A DNA stretch of 64,000 nucleotides from Erythrocercus mccallii (GCA_013397435.1 VZRG01001561.1:56904-120903); one strand, 5' to 3'; shown: positions 11,254-25,602, counted from the first letter of the stretch. Notes: generated from the letters alone by a model not told the origin. Translations and numbers: made by a program.

Positions 11254-14200
11254 CTAGTTGAATCAGTGTGACCTTTCTTCTCAGTGTTCCCAGAAGAAGT
11301 TTATGCTCTTGGGGCAGTGACAGCTAGGTAATAGCTGAGTTTATAGAAGCTGTCAGACAACTGTAAAGGAGTGAACAGTTTGACTGTAAAGAAGTGACTG
11401 TAAAGAGAACTACTTCACCCTGGCAGGAAGTAAGGGTGCATAGGACCAGGCAAACCTTCACTGTCCAGCTTGAGTGTTTTCCATATTTTCTTGGTTAGCC
11501 TTAATAATAATAATCTTTGATAATCTTTGATCGTCCTTCTATCAGTCAAGAGTTTGTTGCCTGTTCTGTGATTTTACTTTTTATTAAAATTCATATTAGA
11601 ATATGGGGAATATACTGGGGTAGTGTTGTCCACTCATCCATGAATGAGCTCAGTCACTGACTTTGGTGGAGTGTTGCATGGCGGCAGGTCCAGGCTGGGC
11701 CTTGGAAGAGTCAAAGCCACTGGCATTACTCCTCCTTAATTAACTGGATGAGTGCCATGTACATCACTGGCATAGTGTTGTAGTTGCCCCAGGCCCAATC
11801 TAGATATAAGACATGTATTTTAACAGCATAACTCTGTCTGGGAGATGGCAAATTTCCAGTTAAAATTTCTTATGTTTTGCATAACTGGATATACCAAATG
11901 CCCTTTAGCTGTGTGCTGTGGCTGGGATAACTGATCACTACTCCAGTGCAAATCCTGCAACCTGGGGGACTTGCTCATTTTCATACTCATTGGATACCTG
12001 CCTGAAATTCCCAGCAGGTTTCTGACAGACATCAGCATGCTTTGGCAAGTCAAAATCCTTTAGATTTGTGAATTTTAACTGAGACATCTGTGCTATCCTG
12101 GTTTATTTTTATTGAAAGCAGATGAGTTAAGCTCCCAGGAACAACTGTGTAGGCTGGCATGCACCCTCTCTTCAGCAGAGGGATGGGGATGTCAAGCACC
12201 TTTGGCATTTTGGTGAGAGCTGCTGGACTTGTTACAACTGGGAAGTTGTATGAGACTGTCCTTGAGAACATTTGTTATGTGGGTAATTCAGCTAGAGCTA
12301 ATAGGCCAAATAAATGAATGCATTGGTCCTTAGTCATGAGACGCTGTAGTACAACATGGTGGCTGAGGAGCGGAGCCTGGGAGAAATAGTTGCTGAGATG
12401 AAGCTTTTACATGGTGGATACGGGACCAACACCTGTTAGGAAACAAAATGCTTGGTTTAGACTTCTATGGTGAAAAAGATTTATTGAAACCTACTTTGAC
12501 TCATATAGAACTGCACCTTTCAATGTAAAGAGACAAACTTGCAGTTTTAGTGTCTTCCTTTTATTAGCTACCTGGGATGAGGTTTCAAATATTACCTTGG
12601 CTGGGAAGCATCAGTATTTTAGAGGATGCTCTAAAAAATAAAACAGCCTCCTCCACTTCTAAACAAATATGGTAATTTAAAAATCATTTTACATACATGT
12701 TGTAACATGTACATACAAAGAGATACATATTCTAGTGTGGTTTTGTGTGTTGTCTCATGTAACCGTCCTGATTGTGGTTATTGTCAGCAGAGCAGTTTTG
12801 TGAACAGGAGTTCATATCACCAGAAAAAAAAAAGAAAGGATGCAAAAGTTAAAACCTCACATTTTGCAAGTAAGGGTGCTTAATCAAAATTAATTCTAGA
12901 AAATGAGAGTCACTGACTTTGCAACAGAACTTCAAGAAGCACTACTTCGGTATATCTAATTTAGCAGCCCATTGACAAAGGGATGAGTATGGGCATGGTT
13001 GAGGCCCACATGAAGAGGCAGACCCTAAAAATTTACAGAAATGGTGCCAGGGGAAGCCTAGGGGCTAGTACTTTATTAAAGTTCTGAATATGCTGCTGGT
13101 TTTACTCTAAGCAAACCACATTATTTTATCCTCAAGCAATCAGATCAAAACCGAAGGGTGTGAACCTCCTGTCTTTAAGCAAAGGTTATATGGGCTTTTT
13201 GTTTGTTTTCTTTTGTTTTGGTTTTTGCTTTTGGATTTCAGTGTGAATAGGATTTTGTCCAAATCACCCAGTAAGCTAAATTTACTGTAAACAAAAGTAA
13301 TGCTGCCAAAAGTCTTGTATTCAAAAGATCAGAGATGAGTAATTTTACCTTCAAGATTTGGACATAACCAAGTACATTTTGAGCAAGTTAAAAATGAAAG
13401 TAGTGATCTTCTGTTTAAAATGTAATAGTCTAGTCTGCAGAACATGTCAGTGAAAGAATTGTATTGGGCATATGCAGTATTTAAAATAATTCTTATAAAA
13501 CACGATCATTTGAAGTTCATCTAGTGCTCTGTGGCAGGGTACAGCTGTAACAGAACTGGAGATTCTCTGCTGGAGACTCCTGACAATATAACCAGTGGCT
13601 TGCCTGCAAGCTCAGGATTTAAACAGAAGAGTTTTTACAATCAGCTGTCTGTTTCATAGTTTATTTTGCTTTAATTGTAATCATCAGTTTTTTACTCTGA
13701 TTATTGGGAGGTAGCTGGGACCTGTGTGCTGTTAAGGCCAAAGAAAAGTGATTAAGCTCATGAGTCCAGTAGCTCCACTGTGAGGAAATTTTAGGCTGAA
13801 GGCTTAAAATCTTATTTCTAACATTAATCTAAAATTCTCTGCCTTTAAAGTCAGTAATAAATCTCACATTCATTTAAATGTAAATGAGTTATTTTCACAT
13901 GACTAGTGAAAAATCTAAACAGATTTTTTTTGTCTTCTGGTAATAATCAAGTCCTTTTTTTCCTTAATGTGAAATATGTTTGTGATTTCACGTCTATAGT
14001 CAGCAAGCTTTTTAAAAAAACTGTCTTCCTTCTTGCTTGAGATGTGTAAGTGGACTCAGAGTGTAGCAGATAGGAAAGGGTGGTATGCCTGGGGCATTTC
14101 ATTAACTAACCTCTTGAGTCTGATAATGGAGATGCTGCAAGGTGGCCTTTTTTCAGTCACAATACTGAGACTGAGCATTAAGGTATCAACTGCTTACATC

Positions 14201-15228
14201 TGCAACTTTTGTTAAGCATAGACATATTTGTTAGTTTTGTACTAAATGTAAAGAAAGAAGGATCTGGTTCTGCAAAATTATGTGTGCCACATTTGTGTAT
14301 AGATCCTCATGCTATGCTTATCACTAATCTGCCTATCAGCTGGCAGTAAAGAAACTAATCCAGATTTGCACATGTATATAATTGCTTTATATTCTTCTTC
14401 ATGGACATGTATTGTGGAGATGCTAATTAAGGTAAGGGGGTTTTTCTTCTCTTGTTTTTTAATTATATATGGAATATTCTTGTTAACTTACATAGGTAAG
14501 CTGTCACCATGTATAAAAATATAACTCTCATATATATATGTCTTACATGTCATATTATATCATGTATAAGATGTTCAGTTTCTTAAGTGTTCCATATCAA
14601 AGAATAAAAGCCTTCTGCAGGAATAGGTTTCAAGTCAAGGTATAGCAGTTAATTGGTTTGTAGCCTCATGTTAAAAATGTCTTTCACCAACAACCTTGGT
14701 ATGTTAAACATCTCTTAAAAATAAAGAGATTGTGGTAATTTTATTGATGAATACATGAACATGCAAATTGTATTCTCTGGTTTGTGCAGTTTTCCCATAT
14801 CATATAAAGGCACTTCAAAATATACTACCCATTTTAGGGATCCAGTGAAGAGTAAGCAGTGAGAAAATAGGGTCCTTGCATGAATCACTGTGATTAACAT
14901 CACTGCTTGAGAGGTTTAATTGCTAAAAGGGAAAAAGAATGGAGGTCACTAAAATATGCCATAGTTTCCCTTAAAGCCACACAGAATATTTTGTGCATTA
15001 CCTTTTCAAAGGAAAATGAATGTGTTATCACTACAGTTCCTTGTTCAAGAACTTGTTCAGAGTAATACTGACTTTTTAATGAAATCTGAGGAAATAGCTG
15101 TAAATTCAGTGTGAGAAGCATGTGGGACTTTCCTGAAGGGAAAATGCAAGGGAGAGGATTGTTAGCCGTACTGGAGTTGGTTGTTCTCTTTGTAGGTTTT
15201 CTACTCATCAGCTTTCAAACTCTGCGAT

Positions 15229-15903
15229 TGTGAAAAACAAAGTTCACTTTCTTAGTAAAATTTATAAGTTTAATAAAAATAATTAAAAAACCCAATTAGG
15301 AAACAGAAAAGCAAGGGAATCTCAACCCGCCAAGTGCACACCCTACCCTTTCAGAAAGCCGGTTTAAAAGGATCAGTATGTTACATATTCAGTAGACCTT
15401 AATGCATTACTCAAACATTCCTCTGAGTTCAGATGCCCTCCTAGTTTCAACCGCCTCCAACCTGCCCATTTTACTAATTTAGCATTTTATTACTCCTTGT
15501 TCCTGGTGGTGCCTCTTGTTCATCTCGTGTCCTATTTTCTGGTAAGAGAAGATCAATAAATTCCTTCTTGGTGATTTGGTTCACCACTACCTTCATCTGG
15601 ATAATTCAGGAATGCAGGAGGACCTCCTCTATCTTCCGGTTTGGCCAGTTTAGATGTTGCAAAAATAGTTTTGTACTTTCAACCCAAAAATATACATATT
15701 CATCACATCACCATTTCTAAACTCTGTTAAAAAGAAACTAGAAAAACCTTCCCACATTATACAAATAGCATTCATTTCAATATTTGCAAAAAGCCAGCTT
15801 TATAATATGCATTTGTAACAGCAATGAATTATTTCACAAAGTTTTATTCAAATCAGTTTAGCTGTTTCCAAGAGTGAAACAAGGAAAAAAATGGCTGTCA
15901 AAG
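15229..15903 (-). mobile_element. LTR-like repeat, first copy of a tandem pair
   Basis: This unit starts TGTGAAAAACAAAGTTCACT and shares its whole layout with the next unit at 15904. Shared parts include the opening block, a TTTAATAAAAA stretch, and an inner block TAGCATTCATTTCAATATTT followed by GCAAAAAGCCAGC. The reversed polyadenylation and TATA-like signals suggest a minus-strand LTR. The same opening block recurs at 54541. No retroviral genes lie between the copies. Confidence 0.55.
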
Positions 15904-16512
15904 TGTGAAAAACAAGGTTCACTTTCTTGGTAAATTTTAAGAAATAGGTTTAATAAAAAATAAGACAATTAGGAGACAAAAAAATTAAGCAAAAGATTGA
16001 TGGCTTTCAGAGAGCTTCTTTAAATAGCCTTTCTATTGCATCAGTCTGTTGAATATTCAGAATTTTCTACAAACTCGTTTCCACATTCTAGGAACTGTTT
16101 AGCATGGCCCCTCCTTGGGTCTGCCTTTTTAGACCATGCATGTTTCTTGCCTGTGTCTTCTTTATCACCTCCATTTTGGGCCTTAGTTCATACCTTCCAC
16201 AGATAGTCAGTGCTGATAGTTGGCAAGTCAGCAGCAGGGTTTTCACTATATGTTTGCTGGATGTTATCTCAGCCAAACAGGCCATTCAGTTACAAGCAAA
16301 ATTATATATCAGCTCTCCCACTACCATGTCCAAGCTTTGCTGATAGCAGAAATAAAAACTACATCCTTATGGCAAAGTTACTATACATATAGCATTCACC
16401 TTAATATTTGCGAAAAGCCAACTTTATAATACACATTTTTAACAAAAGAAAATAAAACCAGGCAACTTTTGACTGAGAACTCTTGGAGTAAAGACTACAA
16501 TTGCTGTCAGCA
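15904..16512 (-). mobile_element. LTR-like repeat, second copy of a tandem pair
   Basis: It opens TGTGAAAAACAAGGTTCACT directly after the first copy. It contains TAGCATTCACCTTAATATTT and GCGAAAAGCCAAC in the same order as the first unit, and ends near CTGTCAGCATGG, which aligns with the CTGTCAAAG end of the first. The copies have diverged visibly and the second is somewhat shorter. The right edge is approximate. Confidence 0.5.
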
Positions 16513-16775
16513 TGGTGACCATGCCAGAGATGTATTGTTCTCTGTCTTTTTTTTAAGATATGCCTAAAATAAGCCCATTTAACATGCTGGAATCTCTCAG
16601 GAGAGATTTCTTCATACTTTATCAGTGATGTCTTGTTAAGAATGCTATTTCACACTGGCCCTATCAGGTCCCAGTGTTTCTGATGCTTGCATTTGGGCAC
16701 CAAAACTGAAAACAATTTTCTTGCATTTGGAGCAATCAAATGAGTCTCTGTGTCACCTGTCCCACAATACGAGCG

Positions 16776-17830
16776 TGTGGAGAAATTTCCTGTCTTGATT
16801 CACATGGGGACAAGGGCAAAGTCAGCAGGAGAGAGTGAAGAAACAGATTGGAGGTGGGTCAGAGTAGTAGTGGGAAAATTCAGTGCAATCCTGTTATGAA
16901 TAAGGGCCAGGAGACGAATCTTCCTTTTAATGCCTTTATTAAAAATCAGCTCTGGGTTGGGGCCTGAGGGGTTGCACACATAGCCACTGTTCCTGATGGA
17001 CAATGCGGAGGAGGAGGGGTTCAGCTTCGCCACATGGCAGAGCTGGGGCTTCCATCCTCACGAGAGTCCTGAGGAAGGCGCGTTTTGACTCTCAGTCTAG
17101 GGGCGTCATGCAGATCAAATTATGCCAAAGTTGTGGTGACGGGATGCAGCAGGTTCTGTTAGTGTTCTAGCATCCTTCCCTGCTCTGCTGGCCTGGGGGT
17201 ATCACTTTTAGTTTCTGGTGTGGGGTGGGCTTGTTGTTTTAGGGGTCTTTTTCACTGAGTGCTTCTTAATTTGCATACTGCTCTGTGTGCACGACCTTAT
17301 GGGAGCAGTGGCGCTGACACCCGATGGGAAGGGGATACAGAAGGAATGGTGGAAGGGGTACAGGTACCAGGTACAGAATAAACAACCAGGGGGATTAACA
17401 AATGACAGAGGCTTTGATAACAGGGTAACATTAACAACAAACAAACATTAATAATTAACTTTATGGACATTAAACAAGGGATAACAGTTTTATTCTTTAC
17501 AATACACAGGAACCAGAGGGCATGACTGGCTGGGGGAAGCAGCAGTGTCTATGACAAGAGGGTGAGAGCATGGAGGATGCTGGTAGTGCTCTGTGGAATG
17601 AGGCAGCATGTGGGAAAGGGCAAGGAACTGGGAAGTGGTTCGGGAAAGCACACAAAAACCCTGGGTTACCCCATGGGTAGATCTAATTAAGGAGCAGAGC
17701 ACTGACAGGCAGGGAGGAGCAATGATGCCAGGGAGGAGACAGTGATACTCCTGTGTGAGTTGCAGTGGGAGGGGAGACAAATGGTGGAGACACTGCCACA
17801 TACACAAAAAGAATTAATTCATAGTTTGCA
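16776..17830. other. GC-richer block of uncertain origin, possibly endogenous retroviral
   Basis: This kilobase is distinctly richer in G and C than its neighbours and holds several CpG dinucleotides (for example around 17040-17110). It has reversed AATAAA-type signals near 16930 and 17490. No conserved protein is readable in any frame, and the open frames on opposite strands overlap one another. It may be one or two decayed LTRs or other retroelement DNA. I could not define termini. Confidence 0.25.
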
Positions 17831-18196
17831 GGTTTTGTCGATGCTTTAAATTTAAATTCCATGTGTTGCTATTTTAACTTAACACTTGTGTTTTGTGTTT
17901 ATTTATGTGCAGGGGTATCTGTACCAGAAAAAAAAAAAGGCTGGCTTGGATTCTGTTTTATCTGAATATGCAGGGCTGGAATCTGTAGCGATTCAAGAAC
18001 TGATTGACAGCTGAATGATTTGGGAATTGCTTGACAGATGAATGAGGTACTCTGGCTGTGAGTGAGGGTGTGAGGGGCCAGATAGCACTAGCAGAGAGTG
18101 ACAAGAACTGGGAGCTGTGATGGATACCTCCTTTTCATTCCCCTCTGCTGCCGTGGCTCTGTGAGTGTCCTTCCTTTCCCATGCAGGGGCTTTTAT

Positions 18197-18246
18197 GTTG
18201 TTTTTTTTTGTTGTTGTTGTTGGTTTTTTGTTTTTGTTTTTTTTTA
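18197..18246. repeat. T/G-rich simple repeat
   Basis: A run of TTG and TTTTTG units with long T tracts. It is low-complexity sequence. Confidence 0.85.
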
Positions 18247-20283
18247 AGTCAAGATTGTTAAAGTTGAATGCAGCCCAGCACCAGTAAAATGAGTCCATGC
18301 AGTGTGTGGCACTGGATAGCATCTCTTCAGGACAGCCAGAAATTCTAGAAGGGGAAGGAGAGAATGCAGGTGTATAGAGTTCCTCATTAGCAGCCATTAT
18401 GGCCTGTTAATGGGTAACTTATTCTTCTCCTGGTGCTAACATGTTGACTGCTTTTTTATGTGTGTGTATGTGGCATTTGTTAATGAGAATATCTGGAAAA
18501 CTATTTTTAGAACAAAAATACTTGCAGTGTATAGCTCTAAAGGGAAATGTCTCTCAAACAAAAAAATGAAGGCATTTTTTAAAATGTCAGTCTTCAATTT
18601 TTTAAAATATGAATTTCCAGATGTTTGTTATGAGAAATGTAAATGAGAATTAAGTTTCCAGTAGAATGAAATCAATTTTCTGGGAAGCACCATAGCAATC
18701 AAATTATCAAATATGTACATATGTATGGATAATATATGTATTCCTTTGTCACCACTGTAGAAGTAAGTACCTTGATTCCGTTAGCGTAAATGAGAAAGTG
18801 AATTTCATCAAACTGGAAATAAATCTTTTAAATATTAAAAATGATAAAGTGTTTGGGAAAAACTTTTTGGGATTGTGAGCGGCCCTTTGGTGGGGCAGGA
18901 CTCCCTTGGGTTTGTGGTGGAAGAGGTAAATTCCAAAGATCTGTGTGCTTTGAAAGGCTTTGACTGGAGAGAGCTACCATATTTTTTGTACTTCCTCCTC
19001 TCCTTCTTCCCTGAGTCACCCATGCCAGAGCTAGGGGAGAAAAGATATCTCTGTTCTTTCAAGAAATATGTCCTCTCTGTCTTTTCCATTAGTTTTGCAT
19101 CTGAGAAGGTTCCACTGTTTTTCTTGTAACTTTTTCTCTTGTAATATCTCTTAACTGATAATGAGTTCAGTTAACGGAATCAGATGATAAACAAAATCAT
19201 GCTAGATAGCACTATTGCTTTTGAAGAAGGAAAATGTAAGAAATTTTTGAAAAAATTTTAACTGAGCTTGATAGAGGTTTCTAAGGTGTGAATTGACTTG
19301 AGGATGAAGATTTAAGCCTCTATGTTCTATACATTGTAGCCCTTCCTCTTGAAAATGGGGATTCAGAAAATAAGGGTTAAAAAATAAATTGAGAATTTAC
19401 TTGGGAATTGCCATCATAAATTGCTGATTTCATGACCAGAACATTGATGAGAGTTTGAGAAATGGAGTCTAAAGGGGGATGAAGAAAAATGAGGGGATGA
19501 CACAGGTAAAAGAGAGCAGCAGAAATAATTATTCTAAGAAAAGAAGAAGCAACTTGAAGGCAAAGAGGTTACAAGGCTGAGACCAGGTGGTAAGCAAGGC
19601 ATCAAATTTGGGCTTTGCTGAGGGAGAGAGCATGACAAGGTGATTTGTTTTTTGCTGAGTCTAGTGGAGCTCTGTACAAACAAGCTTCTGCAGGTATGCT
19701 CGGCTCTGACAGCACAGCTATTCATTCGGAATGAAAAAATGGCAGAATAAAGGATTGGCAAGATGTACACTGACCTTTTTTCCTTCCCATTCTTATTGCT
19801 TCTAATAAAACTTCCCAAACAATCTAACACAAAAAACCTTCTAACCCTTCTGCCAGCTAATAGTTTGAGCCAACTTCTTATAATGAGAATATTACTTCAT
19901 TACTTCTTTGTTTAACAGCTGAAGTAATAGTAAAATCCCTGAGCAGCTTGATAGTGTCTAGTCTTTAATTTTTAACACTTCTCTTTCTGAAAACGTTTTA
20001 GAGTTCAGCTCTTTCCTGACACCCTTTCTTGTCAGTCTTGTACATAAAGCAGTTAAGCAAAACAAGTGATATATTTGAATTTTAAGTCCCTTTGCTCTGA
20101 AACTGATATGCATTATCAGTTTAATATGCTCTATTGTTAAAATAACCCTATAATATTGGCCCTATAATTGGCTTTCATGTTTGTGTATTAATCTTTACAT
20201 GTTGTTATTGGTTGAAGTACAGCACAATTTATTACCCCTTTTAGCTGCTTGCTAATATAACCTAATTTCTCGTTTTAAATATG

Positions 20284-20391
20284 CACCATATAGCTCATAG
20301 AAATAGTAGTGTGATGAATATATTATGTTAATGTATACACCTTCTAGCTTATGGAACTAAAAGTGATTAATGTATTGTACTGTAGGCCTTA
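20284..20391. repeat. Degenerate tandem duplication, about 54 bp unit
   Basis: Two neighbouring units start CACCATATAGCTCATAGAAA and CACCTTCTAGCTTATGGAAC and stay alignable for about 50 bases (both continue with an AGTG core and an AATGTATT / AATATATT stretch). They appear to be an old local duplication. Confidence 0.5.
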
Positions 20392-20400
20392 GCAAAATAT

Positions 20401-20436
20401 AAAATGTTAAAATGTTAAAATGTTAAAATAAAATGT
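20401..20436. repeat. Short tandem repeat, 8-bp unit AAAATGTT
   Basis: Three perfect AAAATGTT units followed by an AAAATAAAATG remnant. Confidence 0.9.
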
Positions 20437-23400
20437 AACTGAGATAACTGTATAAATCAATTAAGTTGTTTCCCACATCTGCTGACCTACCTCTCTAAGT
20501 GAAAAGATAACAGTGACACAAACCAGAGCACCCAAGGAGAATTAGAGAACTTGTTAACTACTCATTATCAGGGAAGTGTGAAACAGGATGAAGCCACAAG
20601 AAGGAATAAAATGTATTGAGCTGATCAGCAGGATGTCATGTAGACAAGTCAGAGTGGAAAACCAAAACAAAGGAAAGTTTCTACAACATCAAAAACTACC
20701 AAGAATATTTGAATAATGCATGAAACTTATGAATATATATGTACCTCAGTAAAGTAACAATATATAGATAACATTGTCTTAATGTACCAGAGTGTTCATT
20801 GGACGATAGCCAGGAACAAGACAGCACTGGATGTACTTTTTTATTCCTTTAATGAACTTTTGAAAAATACTCTAAGAGTGAACTTTCATTTTTCACATAC
20901 ATGGAAATGCCTAATTTAAAAGAGGTGTTTAAGTGAATGACCATAGGAAAAGATAAGGTGTTAGAACTGATGCTTTGGTAGCTCAAGTGCCTCCCTTTGG
21001 CACAAAGACAGAAATCACAAAATCACAAATAGGAAGAATAGAACCAAACATACCAGGACTAGATGACCGATACAAAAAAGATTATACCTATGTATTTATT
21101 TCTTAATTGATATTTTGTATGTACGTTGACAGAATTAACATGAGAAATATTGCCGTAATAAAACATAAGAAATAAAGGAAGACAAAAGAAAAAAAAAATA
21201 AGGCAAAAATAACCAAAAAGAGGATAAAACACAAACCAAGAATGCCAAAATAAGCAGCAGCAAAAATAGACTTTTGAAATTGCAACAAGTTTATATGAGA
21301 AAGATTTCAAGAGAGATTTCAATGACTGGAAAAAAATTGCAGAAACCATATAATGAAATCACCTAGAAAACAGGAGATGCTTACTTTATTTAGAAGGAAT
21401 GTGCCCAAAAGTAAGTACAGCATCTCTTTTCTGCCAGGGTAACACTTCCACCAAGTGCTCTACTTTGGAGCTGCTCACCTCCCAGAGTAAAGAGCCCTCT
21501 CCTGAGGAAGGTACACCAGGTCACACAACTGTGCGTGAAGAACAGTTTAAAAAAGTAGAAAAACAATAGTAACCTAAAACATATTCACCATTCCCAATGA
21601 ATGGTTGTATTCTGCATTTTTAAATTTCATTATTATTGTCATAGTTCCTATCTTAGGTATAGAATTATTCGAAGTACATGAGAATGATGGAAATGTTCAT
21701 TGGTATTCAGTTCTTCCAAAAAGCGCTTTTCTGTGAAAACTTGAAATGCACTATTGTTGGTAGCTTAACTCATCTGTCATATGGTGAATGTAGATGCTAA
21801 TGAACTGGATAATGTTAATATCAGGGGATGGATTAGTGAATAGATTTTAAAATAAAATTTATATGGCTAGAATTCCTCTAAACAGAACCAATTGCTGCCA
21901 TTTTGTAAAGTGTCATACATTGCAGAGGAGAGATCAATTTTAAAGCCCTACTAAGTATTTAATTATGTTTGCAAGATTTAGTTGTCTTCCCATTAGTTGT
22001 TTGCTCTACTTGCCTGTGTTGTCTTCATTGATTCCTACTTAGAGCAGTCCTTTTAACGTATGTGCAGGTCCAAATTGCATTGCTATACCATGTAAATATA
22101 AATATACTTGCTTACATCTTCTCCCCAAAAAGGATCCCACTGAACTGAAATAATTTCCCATAAACTAAACATTTTTTAAGTGTTGTTTTTTAACCTTTTT
22201 CTTCTGTGTTTCAGAGTCAAGTAAATTAGTTTACATCTATTTGTGACAGTGCCTCAAAGTGCACTCCAGCCAGTAGTTACAAGGGAAGATGTTTGTCTGG
22301 AGCCCACACTCCTAGGCATGTATCCCTCTCTCAAGGAGTTTTCCCCTGAGCAGATAAATTTGTGACAAAATAATTGCATAACCAGAAAAATATGGTGCAT
22401 CTTCTGATACTTTTTCTAGAATAATGTTTTATGTCTGGAATGCAATGGATTGACCACTAGTGAAAGCTAAACTGGTGTACAGGTATCTTAATGTACTGCA
22501 CTTAGAATTCAGTGTTGTCTGTTACATCCAGGCAGGTCAGACACCATGTTAAGTTCTTGGGAACAGTGATAGGGAAGGCTGTGCCTGTGTCCATAAATCC
22601 TAGGAGTTCTCACACGAAAACCTCTGAAAATACGTTGGCATATCTGCTGCCACTGAAATACAAGCTGAGAGGCAGGGATGGATTAGTACATTTTGGATGG
22701 TTCATTTTAGTGATGTATACTTAGGATAGCCCATGATATTTCATTTGTATTTGTTAAATTCTCAGTTTCTGAAAGTATTTACTTCTGTTATATGATTGTG
22801 CTGGGGAATGTCTTGCATGTATAAAAAACCACTAATGTAAATTCATCTCTATGTGGACATGCATTCTGGAGATTAAGGTTAAGCTATTTTGTCTGGGTGA
22901 ATATTTGTAAATGTTTAGCATTTTTAATTTCAAGAGTTTTCTCTGCTTGAAAATGTGGTATGCAAATTGAGGCCTGGGTGGCACACTGCCTTGGGGAAAA
23001 GAGGTCCTTAGTCTTCATTGTTGAAAACCAAGAACTTTGATTTCAGAGCTTCATGCCTTGCTACTTTTGCCAGGGGAAGGTGATGAAAAATTGCAGTGGT
23101 GTCTAGTCTTTTCTGAGCTTGAGGTAAGGAGAAAGAATAGGCCAAAAAGAAAAGTGAGAAAATGCTATTTGGAGACACCTATTTCTGCTGTGTCTGCTTA
23201 ATCTCCTGTGTGATTGTGTGCTCCAATTGTGCATAATTTTATTCTCTCCTGAGTAATCTTTACCTAGGGAAAATACTGCAATTTGGTCTACAAGCATGCT
23301 GCATCAGGGGGAACTCTTTGATAGGCATCTCAAAAGGCAAAGGTTATGTTCAACCTAAGTTCTAAGCCCTTTTTCTGAGCAAAGGCAAGTGAATTCTTCT

Positions 23401-25602
23401 GCATCTTCCTTAGCTTTTTTTTGGTTGGAAGAGGTGTGGAGTGTGTGGATTGAATTATTTTCAGGAGAAAAGCATTTGATCTAGAAGAAACAATGCATTA
23501 CTCTGTTTTAATAACAAGAGGCTTCACTACTTGTAGCACTGTTCCTCCAGTAGAGGAACTAGCATCCTACTGAGGCAGAGATTTTGTCTTTAAATTCACT
23601 TAACATCAGTAAAAGGTCTGATGTTCTCCAATGCTTTGTACAACACAAGAGAGAAAACTAAAAAATACCCAGCAAGAAAAACCTCACTGGAGCTAAAAAG
23701 CAGTGAGCTGTGTGGAAGATAAGAATTTCTGGTGTCCAAATATAGAGTAATATGAATATGTTAAAACATAGTACTGTATGTGCTGCTTTTAAAAGAATAA
23801 TTTCATTTTGATGAAGAAAACTACATTTAAATCAGCCTTCTCCTGAATGTTCTGGCTGTCATTTTCTGTAGCTAGGATAAACTTGCCTTTCTGGTTTGGG
23901 AAGCTAAGGTGCTAACATGTAAAGCAAGATGTTATGACTCATTGAAACAATTCTTTGTTCTCTCTTGAAAGCATTGCTAATGGTATTTTCAAACATACTT
24001 GGGTTTATCCCTAGGAATGCAAACCTTTTGCAAGTCTGAGCTTAATGCAAGGCAGATTATGTAATTTTTGCAATTCTGTATGATGTGAATGTAATCCTGT
24101 TAACATCTTTGATAGTTTTGGTTACAGCTTTGCTGAATTTTGTGTAATTTTATCAAGGGAAATAAAATGGCTTCTCTTAGTTTGCAAAACTTTGAGCAAA
24201 CATAGTTAAAATGTGTTTCAGGACAGAGAAGTAGTTACTAAGGGATTCATCAGCAAAACTTCTTTCTTGACTCGACTTGAAGATGTAAATTACTTGTATG
24301 AAACCCTGAAACCATGTGGCTAAAAATAAGAATTTCAATTGAAAATGAGTTTGCAGTTATTTCACCAAGAGTCAGTATTTTACCTGAACAGTGCTCCCTA
24401 TTGCTGAGAAAATACTAGGGTAAGGAAGATGAGGTTTGAAGGGTGTGAGGAGAGCTCCTGGCTCGCATCCTGGCTGTTCCTTGCAAAGCACTTCTTTGTG
24501 TTCAGCAGGCTTTGCTGAAAGACATGAAAGGGATTGATGAGGAGGGCTGTGGAGACTACAACATGCATTCTGTTTTGGCCAAGGATTACCAAAACACTGA
24601 GCATCTTGCTGCTGTAGAGGTGGAGAGCCCCCAGCCATTGTAAGCTGCATGGATTTGCTCAGCCTTTCCTCACAGCCAGACCACCTGTTTCTGCACGACC
24701 TGCAATTATTGAAATGTTAACTTTGCTGCATCAAAACAGAATAAATTAACAGGCATTTATGTTTTCTCTCTGCCTAGCAGTATAAGTAAAAAGCAGTTAA
24801 AAAGCCTTTTATCTCTGAAAGGAAAGAAAAGTTTTGATTTTAACTAAACCAGGTCTGAAATGTGTGTGCTTCTTGGAGATAACAAACCAGATTTAGGGTC
24901 CATGGAAGCAAAGCTGTCCTGAAAACTCCTTCTGTAGTCCTCTACTGAATGAAGCAGAAGACTTCCAGCCAAGAAGGGTAGTTGCATTCTAAACTGTTGC
25001 CGTCATGTAAGCTGAACTCCTGTAAGGCTTAGGCTTCTTTGATTATTCCCAGGATTGTGTTCTATTATTGTAAGATGCCTGAATGGGAAATGGACAGCTT
25101 CATCGTGATAGCTCAATCAGGATTTCTTAGTGCTGTTAATAAAACCAGCTGATGCTGTGAATAATGGTCAGACAAGGAGTGGAAAGCTCACTGAAAGCAA
25201 ACCAACTTGAACTTCACACAATCACAGAAGCTGAGGAAGGATAAGGTGGGCACCACTTGATATGTCCTGTGAGCCGTGGTGCAGGCAAACCTTTTTATAC
25301 CTTCTTGCAAGGGTTTCCTGACCTCACTGTGGTTAACTGTGTCAAAAACCATTGACTCTGAGTGGCTGATGGTGGAAATCCTTTAGTCTAAAATGTTCTC
25401 TGAATGTTTAGTGCCTAGCTAGAAGTATTGCCATCATTTATCTGCATGGGTCATTTGGAGTCAGGGCTGCTTGTTTATTTTGAACTTTTCTTGTGTCTGT
25501 TCTAAAGATGCCTGTCCAGTCCTAGGTTCCCAAGACATTGTTGTACTGTTTGATGATGATATGATGATAGTTAACAATGCTGAAGGTAATTTGCCTTATA
25601 TG

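Noticed and set aside
17993..18397. 134-codon minus-strand frame
   Set aside because: It reads through a T/G simple repeat, giving Lys/Thr/Asn runs, and has no recognisable domain.
25216..25345. Possible further CR1 terminus (AATCACAGAAGCTGAGGAAG)
   Set aside because: Only the first 20 bases or so resemble CR1. The following sequence does not continue the match.
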